Assembly (NCBI GenBank): GCA_963823755.1 | Contig: CAWGMP010000011.1 | Location: 147,479 to 211,478, forward strand | DNA from: GCA-003244245 sp963823755 | GTDB lineage: Bacteria > Actinomycetota > Actinomycetes > Mycobacteriales > Pseudonocardiaceae | Length of the DNA stretch: 64,000 bases | Direction: 5' to 3' | Shown: positions 52,848 to 62,451 of the stretch, piece after piece | Layout of the letters: the number at the start of each line of letters is the position of its first letter | Numbering within the stretch: the first letter of the stretch is position 1 | Notes under the pieces: model-generated | Databases searched by the model: none | The model's input: only the letters and a program-made list of their open reading frames with translations | What the model was told of the DNA's origin: nothing | Program-made: the position numbers and the translations under genes

Positions 52848-54262
52848 GGTTCCTCGCTGTTTCAAGTGGGTTTGGTGATCAAGTGAGTGTGGTCCCGGCG
52901 TGGCGGGTTGACGAGGGGGTGATCGTTTCGTTGGCTGTGTGACTGTCCGTGATGGTCGCGTAGCAGGGGGTTGCAGGGTATGGATGAGCTGGGGTTGTTT
53001 ACTGCGGCGTTGGGGTTGAGCGGGCCGTGGCGGGTGACACGGACTGAGTTCGACGCCGAGGTTGCCCAGCTGGATCTGTATCTGGGGTTTGATCGTGGTG
53101 CCCGGTTCGGGTGTCCGGCCAAGGAGTGCGCGCACGGTGACTGTCCGGTGCATGACACTGTGGACAAGGCGTGGCGGCATCTGGACTTCTTCCAGCATCG
53201 GGCGTTGTTGCATGCCCGGCTGCCGCGGGTGCGCTGCCCCGAGCATGGAGTGCGGCAGGTCAGCGTGCCCTGGGCGCGCCCTGGGTCAGGGTTCACGTTG
53301 TTGATTCGAGGCCCTGGTGCTCAGCTTCGCGACGGCGATGCCGATGGCCAAGGTCGCGCAGATGACCCGCGAGCACGACACCAGGATCTGGCGAGTGGTG
53401 GAACACCACGTCAACGCCGCCCGCGACCAGCTGGACTGCTCAGGGGTGCACCGGGTCGGGATGGATGAGACCGCCGCGGCCAAGGGCCAGGACTATGTGA
53501 GCATCTTCGCTGACCTTGATGCCCGGCGGGTGATCTTCGCCACCGAGGGACGCTCGGTGGACACCGTGGCCCGCTTCGCCGCTGACCTGGCCGAGCACGG
53601 GGGCGATCCGGCCAAGGTCACCGACACCAGCTCCGACATGAGCACGGCGTTCATCAGCGGCATCGCCCAGCATCTGCCGAACGCGACCATGACCTTCGAC
53701 CGCTACCACCTGCCCCGCCAAACTCAGCGAGGCCATTGATGCCGTGCGCCGCGCCGAGGTCGCCACCCGCCCGGAACTCAAGCACACCCGCTGGTTGTGG
53801 CTGAAGAACTGGGCGAACCTGTCGGCCGCGCAACGCCGCGAGCTGCACCACCTGATGCGCCCCTCAGCCCAGCTGGCCACCGCCCGGGCGCTGCGCTGGC
53901 GCGAGGACTTCCAAGCCTTCTACGACCAGCACCCCAGCTACGCACCCGACTACCTGCGACGCTGGTGCTCCGGCGCGAAACGCTCCCGCCTGCAACCGAT
54001 CAAGGAGTTCGTCACCCTGGTCGAAAACCACTGGGATGGCATCATCGCCTGGCACCAAAACCACCTGAGCAACGCCCCTGCTCGAAGGCATCAACTCCCT
54101 GGTCCAGGCCGCCAAATCCCGCGCCCGGGACTACCGCAACAAAACCAAGATGATCACCATCGTCTACCTCACCGCAGCCAAACTCCCCTACCCACCCTCA
54201 CCAGCCCAACACCCGCATACATGTCCTCACGCTGAGTAACCCACTGAAAACAGCGAAGAGCC
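52848..54262 (+). mobile_element. ISL3-family insertion sequence, decayed copy
   Basis: Starts with GGTTCCTCGCTGTTTCAAGT and ends with the inverted complement (…CAGCGAAGAGCC), the same termini as the intact copy at 59085-60535. Length about 1415 bp. No target duplication is visible at its edges. Its transposase has at least three frameshifts. Confidence 0.88.
52978..54235 (+). pseudogene. ISL3-family transposase, frameshifted
   Basis: MDELGLFTAALGLSGPWRVT opens the frame, which breaks near 53310 (FEALVLSFATAMPMAKVAQM continues in another frame), again near 53725 (DRYHL to AKLSEAIDAVRRAEVATRPE) and near 54075 (NHLSN to LLEGINSLVQAAKSRARDYR). Joined, the parts equal the intact transposase at 59228. 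It includes zinc-finger cysteines CPAKECAHGDC and the DDE pieces GMDETAA and TDTSSDMS. Confidence 0.88.
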
Positions 54263-54584
54263 GCAGCGAGCCGACCAATTGCGCGGTTTCCGGCCCGAAC
54301 GTGCCTTTGGACAGCGGCACCCAACAGTATCTTGCGCTGCCCCGCAGGTATGACAATCGCTCCACAACCTGGTACCGATGACTAAGGGCGACCCGAAGCG
54401 TCGGCTAGCAGCCCTGCAGCACCAGTGAGCCGGCCGAAGTGCTCGCCGAATATGTCGAGCGGTTGGTAAGGGTTATTCTGCGCCTGACTAGACATGATAC
54501 CAGCTGGACGGGTGACTATAGACAAGAACGCCGCATCCGGTCAAGATATCGGCCATGTCGAGCAGGGCGTGTAACTGTGACTGT
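54263..54584. other. Intergenic, no gene seen
   Basis: 320 bp to the right of the ISL3 copy with no ORF of coding character. It may be the remainder of the locus that the element entered. Confidence 0.4.
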
Positions 54585-54902
54585 TCAGGTTGTGCTTAAG
54601 GTTGTCATACAGGGGAGGATGAACGCATGAGGCCTGCGGAAGGCGTGTCGAACGGATCTCGGCGGGCACTGTGTATTGGGGTCGGCGGGTTCACTTCGAA
54701 TGGCGCTGATGATGGCCAGGAGCTTCTGGTTCGTACGATCCCAGGGGACCTGGATCATCAATGCCACTGCGTGCGGGGCGGTTGGGCTACTTGTGATCGT
54801 CCAGCCGGCCCCTAGCATGTGAATTTTTCCAGTCGCTGCGTCTGTTTGAGCTGCATCGCACAGAATGAGTTTGAACCCGATCTGCGGCCTAGTCAGCGGC
54901 AC
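54585..54902 (-). CDS. DUF6941-like protein, C-terminus probably altered
   Basis: The first ~60 residues (FKLILCDAAQTDAATGKIHM, LGAGWTITSSPTAPHAVALM, IQVPWDRTNQK) match the conserved start of DUF6941 proteins. The remaining 45 residues diverge into a low-complexity end, and the family is normally longer, so a frameshift near 54720 is suspected. GTG 54902 overlaps the end of the upstream small gene by about 10 nt. Function of the family is unknown. Confidence 0.55.
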   Translation of the reverse strand: MPLTRPQIGFKLILCDAAQTDAATGKIHMLGAGWTITSSPTAPHAVALMIQVPWDRTNQKLLAIISAIRSEPADPNTQCPPRSVRHAFRRPHAFILPCMTTLSTT

Positions 54903-55084
54903 ACGCCCGCCTCAACCCACGTTGCGGGCTCAGAGTGCTCGACCCATTCACCGTTCGCTGACGGCGCCAAGAACACCGCCCCGCGGTCGTTACGCGGACC
55001 GGTGACAAAGTCTGGTGGTCGGCGGCGGATCTGCTGGATCTTCTCGATGGGCTCGTCATCTTCGTAAAAATCGTCGTCAACCAT
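54893..55084 (-). CDS. 63-residue acidic protein, partner of the DUF6941-like gene
   Basis: The product begins MVDDDFYEDDEPIEKIQQIR and continues PPDFVTGPRNDRGAVFLAPS with a tail EHSEPATWVEAGVCR. The EDDEP(V/I)E motif recurs at the start of many small actinobacterial proteins, some of them antitoxin-like. AAGGAG lies 8 nt before ATG 55084. It overlaps the DUF6941-like gene, giving a two-gene operon. Function unknown. Confidence 0.65.
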   Translation of the reverse strand: MVDDDFYEDDEPIEKIQQIRRRPPDFVTGPRNDRGAVFLAPSANGEWVEHSEPATWVEAGVCR

Positions 55085-56150
55085 GGCGGGCGCTCCTTCC
55101 TAGCTAAACTGCAAGTCTCTTACCGCAGACTTTGAACCCCCACTGAACTGCGATGATGAGACCAATCCGGAGAAAATTCCGCTGCGAGCACATGGCCGAT
55201 ATGGCCGGTGAGGGCTAACCAGCCAGCCGGATTGGGCGCCCAACCCCCCCGCGGGGGGGCATCAACCTGGCTGCCGCGACCCCGCCAGCGCGCTCTCAGA
55301 GCCGGGAAAGGGCATCCTGGCGTCGAGGAGGCAACCCGCCCGGCACTACGGCACCCGAGCGCACCAACTGCGCCACGGGGAACCTTCCACACTCCGCTAC
55401 CAGCGCCGCTGCGCCACCCAGCGGGTAGCGGGGGGCCACTACCCAGGTAGACCCCCTGGGTAACGGGCCCTGACCAGCACGGTAAAAGGGGGTAGACCCC
55501 CACCCGTTCAACGCCAGACATCTCGTTACCGGGGCTCCACAACCCCCCGCCACCATTCGCGCCTGTGAACCTCGACCAGAGTGGGAACACCACTCCCGGA
55601 AGCAACACGCACCGAAGATCACGATCCCCGCAGATGGTGGACCTGCTCTCCTCACCCCTCTTCTACTGTCACTCTGAGTAGTCAAGAAGACCTATGAGGA
55701 TCTCGGGGAGGGAGGGCGGCAGCCACGTGGCCAACGCCCCGATTTCCCCGGATTACACAGGGTGTCCACAGGACAGCAGACGAGGGTCCCCTTGGGCGTC
55801 TTGACTGCTCAGCAGGGGGAAGCAGCCTCGGGGAAGCGGCGGGGAAACTTCCCCCGCATCCCCAGCGCCTCCCCTACCACATCCCCATCCTCCGTCATTA
55901 CCCACAGTAACCTCTCAGGCGACCACGCCACGCCCGACCCAGGAATTACCGTGAAGTTAATCATTAAACGGGCCTAACGATCGACCTGCTGGGAGGGGAC
56001 AGTAGTGGGATCGGGACGCGGAGCGGGTTTGACCTTGGGGCGGCTCCGCACAATCTGCGCGTCCCTCTCCCGGGACGCGTTCACGGCCCGTCTTCCCGAT
56101 CTGGCGTCGCTACGGAACCATTCGGCTGGGGTTTATGGGAATCACCTCCG
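55085..56150. other. GC-skewed non-coding stretch with short repeats
   Basis: Over 1 kb with no credible gene. 55230-55260 contains runs of C and G (CCCCCCGCGGGGGGG), and 55435-55500 has overlapping motifs GGTAGACCCCCTGGGTA and GGGGGTAGACCCCC. This could be a relic of a replication or transfer region, but there is no replication gene beside it. Confidence 0.4.
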
Positions 56151-56408
56151 GAGGCCGGAACGCACTGTACGCCCTGGCGTCTCTGGTGTCCTACCAGCTA
56201 CGTTGCGAGGTCTCAGGCGGCTTCGGTGTCTGCACGTTGCTGTAGTTCGTGCCGCGATTCGTGCCACGACTGGTGTAGGTGCCGCCGCAGGTCGTGGCAG
56301 TACTTGTACTGCGAAGAGCGTGCTCCACTTCATCCGGGCGAGGATCTGGTTAGTGAACTGGCCCCAGCCCCAGCAAGTTGTGGGGGTTCAAGTCGGAGGA
56401 GGGACTTG
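56151..56408. repeat. Direct repeat copy 2 (about 257 bp)
   Basis: Partner of 47381-47637 in the same orientation; see that entry for the shared coding string. Differences are scattered substitutions plus one extra G in the run near 56384. Confidence 0.8.
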
Positions 56409-56522
56409 ATCTAGCTGGCTGGGCCCGCATTCGACTCGGACTGGCTGGCCGTAACCCATCCCGATATGGTTGCATGTGCACGGGGCTGATGCGGTAGGTA
56501 ACTTCCACCAAAGGGGGCTGCG

Positions 56523-57074
56523 GTGTCTGAGCTGCTTGTCGTCGTGGATATGCAAAACGGGTTCCTTCGGGAGGGCAACCTGGCCAGCGACCGGTGCCTC
56601 GCGGTCCTCCCCGCGGTTCAGGCGGAGGTGGAAGCGGCCCTTGCCGCTGGGCAGCGGGTGTTGTTCACCGCCGACACCCACGAGATCGACGACGCGGAGT
56701 TCACTATGGTCCCTGAGCACTGCATCCGCGGCAGCCGGGAAGCCGAGCTAGTTGACGAGCTGTGTCCGTTCCTGGCCCGGGAGGATGTCTTGCTGGTCCG
56801 CAAGCGCCGGTACTCAGGGCTGTTCGAAACGGAGATGGAGGGTCACCTGCACCGCTTCGGCGTCGACTCGGTGCGGATCTGCGGGGTGTGCACCGACATC
56901 TGCGTCATGCACACCACCGCCGATCTGCGCAACCGGGACTTGCCGGTGACTGTGGCAGTTCAGGCCACCGGCACCTTCGACGGCCGAAATCACCCCGCCG
57001 AGGCGGTACAGAAATTCTCGCTGCGGCACCTGCAACGAATACTCGGCGCCAAACTCGATTACAGCAGCGCGTGA
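56523..57074 (+). CDS. Isochorismatase-family cysteine hydrolase
   Basis: A 183-residue hydrolase of the nicotinamidase/isochorismatase superfamily. Catalytic triad candidates are Asp9 (LLVVVDMQNGF), Lys about 94 (VRKRRYSGLF) and Cys about 126 (GVCTDICVMHTTADLR). The zinc-binding pattern of nicotinamidases is suggested by FTADTHEIDDAEF. The substrate may be nicotinamide or another amide. GTG/ATG context: GTG 56523 behind AAAGGGGGCTGC. It is the only intact metabolic gene in this part of the island. Confidence 0.85.
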   Translation: MSELLVVVDMQNGFLREGNLASDRCLAVLPAVQAEVEAALAAGQRVLFTADTHEIDDAEFTMVPEHCIRGSREAELVDELCPFLAREDVLLVRKRRYSGLFETEMEGHLHRFGVDSVRICGVCTDICVMHTTADLRNRDLPVTVAVQATGTFDGRNHPAEAVQKFSLRHLQRILGAKLDYSSA

Positions 57075-57498
57075 CGGAGGACTGTGCGGTGTCACGGCCG
57101 TCAGCGCACCGAACAAGCCCGCTAATGCATCCACGCTATAACGAGAGGCCATCCGACGGCCGTGGTGCAAGCCCTTCGTCTCTGCCCACACTGGTGGGCT
57201 CGGCAACGGTCGAGATCGTTGGTTATGAGGAGCATAGGTCGTTGGTTACGAAGATCTCACTTTCAGTGTGTAACAGCCGGTGGTGGTAGGTGCAAGAGCG
57301 GGGATCCTCTTGTTGTCCGTGGCTTCTTGGTACAGTCTCAAAAGCGCGGGAGGCAGTGCGAAACATCTGAGCGGCTCGTCTACGCTGATCTGGTTCCGAC
57401 GGCCGTAGATGATGGACTGGAAAGCTTGGCTACGTGGGCGAACAGTGGTAATGACCGGGAATGCTTAGAGAGAAGGGCACAGCACTCCGGAAAGCCCA
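57075..57498. other. Intergenic, no gene seen
   Basis: 420 bp with no ORF of coding character and no recognisable site. Confidence 0.4.
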
Positions 57499-57870
57499 TC
57501 ACGCGGACACCGTGTGGTCATCGATCCCCGAGATCAGCTTCGCTTCCACCACCCCACCCGGGGCCGTCGGATCGGTGATCATGACTGAGCCCATGATATC
57601 CAGTTGCCAGAGCTGCATCGGCCCTGGGCGCTTCCAGCGCCGGTAGTCCTCCCGGCGACGCTTACGCGCGATCGCGCTAACCAGGCCATGGCGGACCAGC
57701 ACCCGATACACCGTCGACCGTGACGGCAGGGGATCAACGCCGAGTCGGCGCAGTTCGTGCACCAGCCCGGTGGGACGCCAGCCGACGCGGTGCGCCACGC
57801 CGGGCTGGATGTCACGGTCTACTCCTCCGCCCCCCGGGGTCGTCACACAGCCGGACACCTGGCCCGACAA
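57499..57870 (-). pseudogene. IS481-family transposase fragment
   Basis: RPTGLVHELRRLGVDPLPSR, STVYRVLVRHGLV, WQLDIMGSVMITDPTAPGG and VEAKLISGIDDHTVSA form the helix-turn-helix and the first catalytic Asp region (LDIMG, GIDDH) of IS481 transposases. Both ends are missing. Bases 57871-58307 to its right hold no gene. Confidence 0.75.
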
Positions 57871-58307
57871 GGCCCGGTCCAGTTGCGTTGGGCACTGTAT
57901 GAGTCCGCTGTTTACACTGGAACACCCCAGCTCGCCCGATCACGCCTACTTCCAGCAAGTCAAGACCCGCCTGCGCGTTCGCGATAGGTCCAAACGGTGA
58001 CTGGTGGGAACGACTCGATGTTATCCAGCTGACCGCATTCGGCGATCGACCCGGATGCGCAGATGCAGCGATGACTGACCGGAGTAACGGGAGGCGGGTA
58101 CGCCTTTATCAAGCACCAGGTAAGCTCCTAGCAGGCCACGCCGCCGCTCGGCGCCGCATCCGGCGGGGCCGCACATCTAGAACAAGCCACCAGCCCAAAG
58201 GCCAGGGCACCGAAGAAGTGAGCGAACACCACCGGACGAGCTAATCATGAAATAAAGGTGAAGAAGGCCACCGCATTCCCCCAAAAGGCCACTTTGATCC
58301 TCAGTCC

Positions 58308-58530
58308 ATGGTTCTCTTTTCTAATTCGCGGAGGCGTGCCCGTTCCGTGATCGACGGTGGTGGTTCCTCGCTGGCGTGGTCGATTCGGTATTTCCCCATC
58401 CAATTCCCTAGCGTGTCCTCGTTCACGTGGATCTCCCGGGCTACCTCGGCGATCCTGTGTGATGTTTCAACCACCATCCTTGCCGCTTCGTCCTTGACCT
58501 CAGGCGTGTACTTCCTGCGTCGTTGTGGCG
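58308..58530 (-). pseudogene. IS3-family OrfA remnant
   Basis: KYTPEVKDEAARMVVETSHR, IAEVAREIHVNEDTLGNWMG and TERARLRELEKRTMD are the helix-turn-helix and leucine-zipper parts of IS3 OrfA. The frame has no start (a stop precedes it closely) and the orfB gene is absent. Confidence 0.7.
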
Positions 58531-59076
58531 TTTACTCCTTTCGTTCCAGTCCGGACCGTGTTGGGGTCCGGTGTTCGGAATCTGGGAGGCACGCCAAATC
58601 CGTGGATGGACGTGGATGAGTGACAATGAGTATTGTCGTGCGGTAGACAGGTCTCATGACTGTGGACCTGCCCAAGCGGCACCCGCAGTTGGTACGCTCA
58701 CCCAGGTGAGACCGACTTCACCTTCTCGCCGTGGGGGAGGCCGCCCACTAGGGGTGGGGCCGACCAGCGGGGTGAGTGGCGCTGGGCGAATACGTCAAAT
58801 AACCGTGATGTCTCCTAGCGAGGAGTTAAACCATGACAGTAAGTGCGAACAACACCTACAAGATCATCAATGAGTGCAGTGGGCTGGTGTTGGAAGTTGA
58901 AGGCGAAGCGACGACCGAGGGGACTCGGATTGATCAGTACACGGATACCGGCAAGGACCACCAGTGGTGGTCCTTGAAGCCCGCGGCTCCCGGCAATGAG
59001 GGCTTCTACAACATTGAGAACGTGCACAGCACCATGAGCCTGGAAGTCGTCGGCTACAGCACGGACCCTGGGGCGG

Positions 59077-59084
59077 AAATTGTT
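59077..59084. repeat. Target site duplication, left (AAATTGTT)
   Basis: AAATTGTT at 59077-59084 is repeated exactly at 60536-60543 on the other side of the insertion. Eight bases is the duplication length known for ISL3-family elements. Confidence 0.92.
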
Positions 59085-60535
59085 GGTTCCTCGCTGTATC
59101 AAGTGGGTTTGGTGATCAACTGATGATCAAATGGTGTGGTCCCGGCGTGGCGGGTTGACGAGGGGGTGGTGGTTTCGTTGGCTGCGTGACTGTCCGTGAT
59201 GGTCTCGTGGCAGGGGGTCGCTGGGGTATGGATGAGCTGGGGTTGTTCACGGCGGCGTTGGGGTTGAGCGGGCCGTGGCGGGTGACCCGGACCGAGTTCG
59301 ATGTTGAGGCCGCCCAGCTGGATCTGTATCTGGACTTCGAGCGTGGGGCCCGGTTCGGGTGTCCGGCCAAGGACTGCGCGCAGGGTGCGTGTGTGGTGCA
59401 TGACACGGCGGACAAGACGTGGCGGCACATGGACTTCTTCCAGCACAAGGCGTTTCTGCATGCCCGGCTGCCGCGGGTGTACTGCCCCGAGCATGGGGTG
59501 CGGCAGGTCAGTGTGTCCTGGGCGCGTCCGGGGTCGGGGTTCACGATGCTGTTCGAGGCGCTGGTGCTGAGCTTCGCCACGGCGATGCCGGTGTCGAAGG
59601 TCGCCGCGATGACCCGCGAGTACGACACCAGGATCTGGCGGGTCCTGGAGCACCACGTCAAGGCCGCCCGCGACCGGGAGGACTTCTCGGCGGTGACCAA
59701 GGTCGGCATGGACGAGACCTCGGCCCGCAAGGGCCAGGACTACGTCAGCATCTTCGCCGACATGGTGGCCGCCCGGGTGCTGTTCGCCACCGAGGGGCGT
59801 GACGCGGCTACGGTGGCCCGTTTCGCTGCTGACCTGGCCGAACACGGTGGTGACCCGGCGAGTGTGACCGACACCAGCTCCGACATGAGCACCGCGTTCA
59901 TCTCCGGGATCGGTCAGCACCTGCCGAACGCGAGGATGACCTTCGACCGCTTCCACCTGGCAGCCAAACTCAGCGAAGCCGTCGACGCGGTACGCCGCAC
60001 CGAAGTCACGACCCGCCCCGAGCTCAAGCGCACCCGCTGGTTATGGCTGAAGAACTTCTCGAACCTCTCGGTGAAGCAGCGAGCCGAGCTCCACCAGCTG
60101 ATGCGCCCCTCGGCCAAGCTCGCGACCGCCCGGGCACTGCGCTGGCGGGAGGACTTCCAGGCCTTCTACGACCAAGACCCCAGCTACGCACCTGAGTACC
60201 TGCGACGCTGGTGCTCCGGCGCGAAACGCTCCCGCCTCCAACCCGTCAAAGACTTCGTCACCCTAGTCGAGAAACACTGGGACGGCATCCTCGCCTGGCA
60301 CACAAACCACCTGACCAACGGCCTACTCGAAGGGATCAACTCCCTCGTCCAGGCCGCCAAGGCCCGCGCCCGAGGCTACCGGAACAAAAACAAGATGATC
60401 ACCATCATCTACCTCACCGCGGCCAAACTCCAGCTACCCACCCTCACCAAACCCACACCCGCCTACATGTCATCACGTTGAGGAACCCCACACATGCTCT
60501 CACGCTGAGTAACCCACTGAAAACAGCGAAGAGCC
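59085..60535 (+). mobile_element. Complete ISL3-family insertion sequence
   Basis: A 1451-bp element. Left end GGTTCCTCGCTGTATCAAGT and right end (complement) GGCTCTTCGCTGTTTTCAGT agree at 15 of 20 positions and fit ISL3 termini. It is flanked by AAATTGTT direct repeats, encodes one intact transposase and interrupts the lectin gene. The decayed relative lies at 52848-54262 in the same orientation. Confidence 0.93.
59228..60481 (+). CDS. ISL3-family transposase, intact
   Basis: A 417-residue transposase. An N-terminal zinc-binding segment (FGCPAKDCAQGACVVHD, then RVYCPEHGVRQ) and helix-turn-helix (SFATAMPVSKVAAMTREYDT) precede the DDE domain: GMDETSARKGQDYVS (first Asp), TDTSSDMSTAF (second) and the C-terminal helix NGLLEGINSLVQAAKARARG with the Glu. 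The ATG at 59228 gives MDELGLFTAA; the longer open frame has no coding character. Apparently functional. Confidence 0.93.
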   Translation: MDELGLFTAALGLSGPWRVTRTEFDVEAAQLDLYLDFERGARFGCPAKDCAQGACVVHDTADKTWRHMDFFQHKAFLHARLPRVYCPEHGVRQVSVSWARPGSGFTMLFEALVLSFATAMPVSKVAAMTREYDTRIWRVLEHHVKAARDREDFSAVTKVGMDETSARKGQDYVSIFADMVAARVLFATEGRDAATVARFAADLAEHGGDPASVTDTSSDMSTAFISGIGQHLPNARMTFDRFHLAAKLSEAVDAVRRTEVTTRPELKRTRWLWLKNFSNLSVKQRAELHQLMRPSAKLATARALRWREDFQAFYDQDPSYAPEYLRRWCSGAKRSRLQPVKDFVTLVEKHWDGILAWHTNHLTNGLLEGINSLVQAAKARARGYRNKNKMITIIYLTAAKLQLPTLTKPTPAYMSSR

Positions 60536-60543
60536 AAATTGTT
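60536..60543. repeat. Target site duplication, right (AAATTGTT)
   Basis: Exact copy of 59077-59084; the lectin reading frame resumes directly after it. Confidence 0.92.
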
Positions 60544-61399
60544 CAGCGTCCCTATGGTGATGGCCCATTTCATCGTCAGTGGGAACTGGTCCCGGTGACC
60601 GGGAAGACAGATGTATACACGATCGTTAACCGGAACAGCGGCCTCGTGCTCGACGACGAGTACGGACAAACGGACCCCCCGGCACCGGTCAAACAGTACG
60701 CGTCGTGGAACGCACCAGACGGGCGTCAGCAGTGGCAGCTGGTCCCCATACCGGCACCCCGCAAGGTCTCGTTGGTCAACGGCGACTTCGCGCAACCAAC
60801 CGTCACGGCTAGCAAGGGCTGGGAGCTTTTCCCCGACGCCTCTCAAACCCAGCAGCCGAAGTATGTCCCAGGCTGGCTGACCACCGCCACCGACCATCAA
60901 ATCCAAATCTTCAAATCCGGAAGTCACGGCGTGACCTCTGCCGAGGGCGGCAAGCAGTATGCCGAACTGAACGCGAGCGTGGTGTCTACCCTCTACCAGG
61001 ATGTGGAGACGACCCCGGGTACGACGCTGTCCTGGGGACTGTGGCACCGCGGTGTCCACGGCACGGATACCATGACGGTGGACATCGGTGCCCCGGGAGC
61101 GGCCGTTAAGCAGGGGGAAATGACCGACGACGACACGAAATGGACACGCTACACGGGCACCTACACGGTCCCGGCCGGTCAAACGATTACCAGGTTCGCC
61201 CTTCGCTCCATCTCCGCAGCTGGCGACAATCCGGCCTCAGGGAATTTTGTAGACGGTGTCTTTTTCGAAACTGAGTGATTACTTAAGGTTTTCGAGGAGG
61301 TGAACCCCATCCTCGCGAGAGATATCTCACGAGCGGTCTCGGTTCAAATTTTTGCTGTGTCGTGCAGTTGATGCCGGACACGGATAAAATCTGTAAGCC

Positions 61400-61815
61400 G
61401 TGGACACGGAGAGGCGCCTATTTCCGAGCCAGGCGAACAATAGTAAGTACCTCCAGTGCGTCACCCGCGGTTCCCTAAGTCCGATGGAGGCGAACGGAGA
61501 TGGACTAAGTGTACATAGTGCATTCGCGGTCACCATGCGTGTCAACGGTAAGATCTGTTTGAAGGCGACGAGCACTAGTGAGTACTTCCAGCGGGTCCAG
61601 CGCATGGGCCTGCATCCGATCGAGGCGCACGGACGTACCGTGAGGGAGAAGAAGAATTCACGGTCACCATGCTTGCCAACGATCAGATCGCTTTGCAGGC
61701 GGACAATGATATGTACCTCAGTCGGATCAGACGCGGTACGTTGAATCCGATCGAGGCGGCGGGCAAAAGTAGCACGGACGCGTCTTGCCGGTTCACGGTG
61801 GTCACTGTTAAGCGA
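61400..61815 (+). pseudogene. Fascin-like beta-trefoil gene, frameshifted
   Basis: Three trefoil repeats of the fascin type can be read: ANNSKYLQCVTRGSLSPMEA, ICLKATSTSEYFQRVQRMGL and IALQADNDMYLSRIRRGTLN with PIEAAG and FTVVTV. The second-to-third transition changes frame near 61655. In the left arm the equivalent end reads FTVVTVN then stop, whereas here the stop is lost. It lies 120 bp downstream of the lectin, so the ancestral unit was a lectin gene followed by a fascin-like gene. No signal peptide is evident. Confidence 0.65.
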
Positions 61816-62234
61816 TCAGGATTCGTCAAAATTATCCGCGGGTACGGTCGCCGAGGGCGATGGCGTTGCCAGCGACAAGGGGATCACGTCATGGACGGGG
61901 TAAGACTATCGGCGTGAGCGACTATAGCCTGGCACTCTCGATTGGTCTGTACGAAATTGTCAGAATTGCTCTCTTCTCCCAAGTTATTTCGGAGATAGTA
62001 CGTAGCCGAAATGAGATAAGTTGCCATTTGGAGACGTTATCGAGCCGGCGACTTGCGACGACGTCAACTTTGGTGGATTTGTTGTTCCGTTCCGGCTACT
62101 ATCTGATCCCTAACAAAGATGTCTCGACCAGGATTTTTCTGTTTCTCGTCGAGGGGCGACTCATCCCTGGTGGGGTTTTCGTGAGCGACCGCGCCGCCAC
62201 TTGCACAGTCGTGATCCCATCCTCCTCAGTGATG

Positions 62235-62374
62235 TGATGCGCAACCGACACGCCGACCTTCCCCGAGATCGACACGATCGACTCCCACTGCGAGCCATAA
62301 TCCGACTGGGTTTCCCACACCAGCGCCACCGCACGCTCACGCACCTCACGAGGGTGCCTCGAAGACCGGGCCAT
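62235..62374 (-). pseudogene. IS3-family OrfA N-terminal fragment
   Basis: MARSSRHPREVRERAVALVW then YGSQWESIVSISGKVGVS is the start of an IS3 OrfA helix-turn-helix protein, with TGGAGAG before ATG 62374. After GVS the sequence switches to the end of the inverted duplication, so the element was cut by that rearrangement or vice versa. Confidence 0.72.
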
Positions 62375-62451
62375 CTCTCCATCCTCCACTGAGGACAGAG
62401 CCTCCATCAGACCCGGGGCGGTTCAGGGCGCTGAAAAACTGGTCAGGGAGC

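Larger units (their letters stand above)
58833..61278 (+). pseudogene. Ricin-trefoil lectin gene split by an ISL3 element (second copy)
   Basis: The 5-prime part (58833-59084) encodes KIINECSGLVLEVEGEATTE through YSTDPGAEIV. The 3-prime part (60544-61278) resumes QRPYGDGPFHRQWELVPVTG, then the trefoil end and the complete beta-sandwich to DGVFFETE. Deleting 59085-60543 restores one uninterrupted frame homologous to the lectin at 51395-52372. ATG 58833 has GAGGAG upstream. The second half is open on its own from within the IS, but has no start signal of its own. Insertion must be recent because neither half has decayed. Confidence 0.9.
58833..62200 (+). repeat. Right arm of the large inverted duplication
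   Basis: Contains the IS-split lectin, a fascin-like pseudogene and about 430 bp of shared downstream sequence (61790-62200). Homologous, in reverse orientation, to 50856-52372. It is longer than the left arm because of the 1451-bp ISL3 insert plus 8-bp duplication, and about 380 bp absent on the left. Confidence 0.85.

Noticed and set aside
55230..55510. CRISPR array
   Set aside because: Short GC repeats are irregular in length and spacing, with no cas genes.
55120..55685. Overlapping minus-strand ORFs in the GC-skewed region
   Set aside because: Composition is Gly/Trp/Pro-rich without domains or ribosome-binding sites; the frames exist because of GC bias.
47381..56408. Direct repeats as attL/attR of an integrative element
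   Set aside because: They are long, imperfect and appear to encode the end of a transposase, and no integrase gene lies beside them; IS relics are the simpler reading.
60211..60540. Plus-strand ORF running from the ISL3 element into the lectin 3-prime half as a functional fusion
   Set aside because: The part inside the element is out of frame with the transposase and has no start signal; only the segment after 60543 is true lectin sequence.
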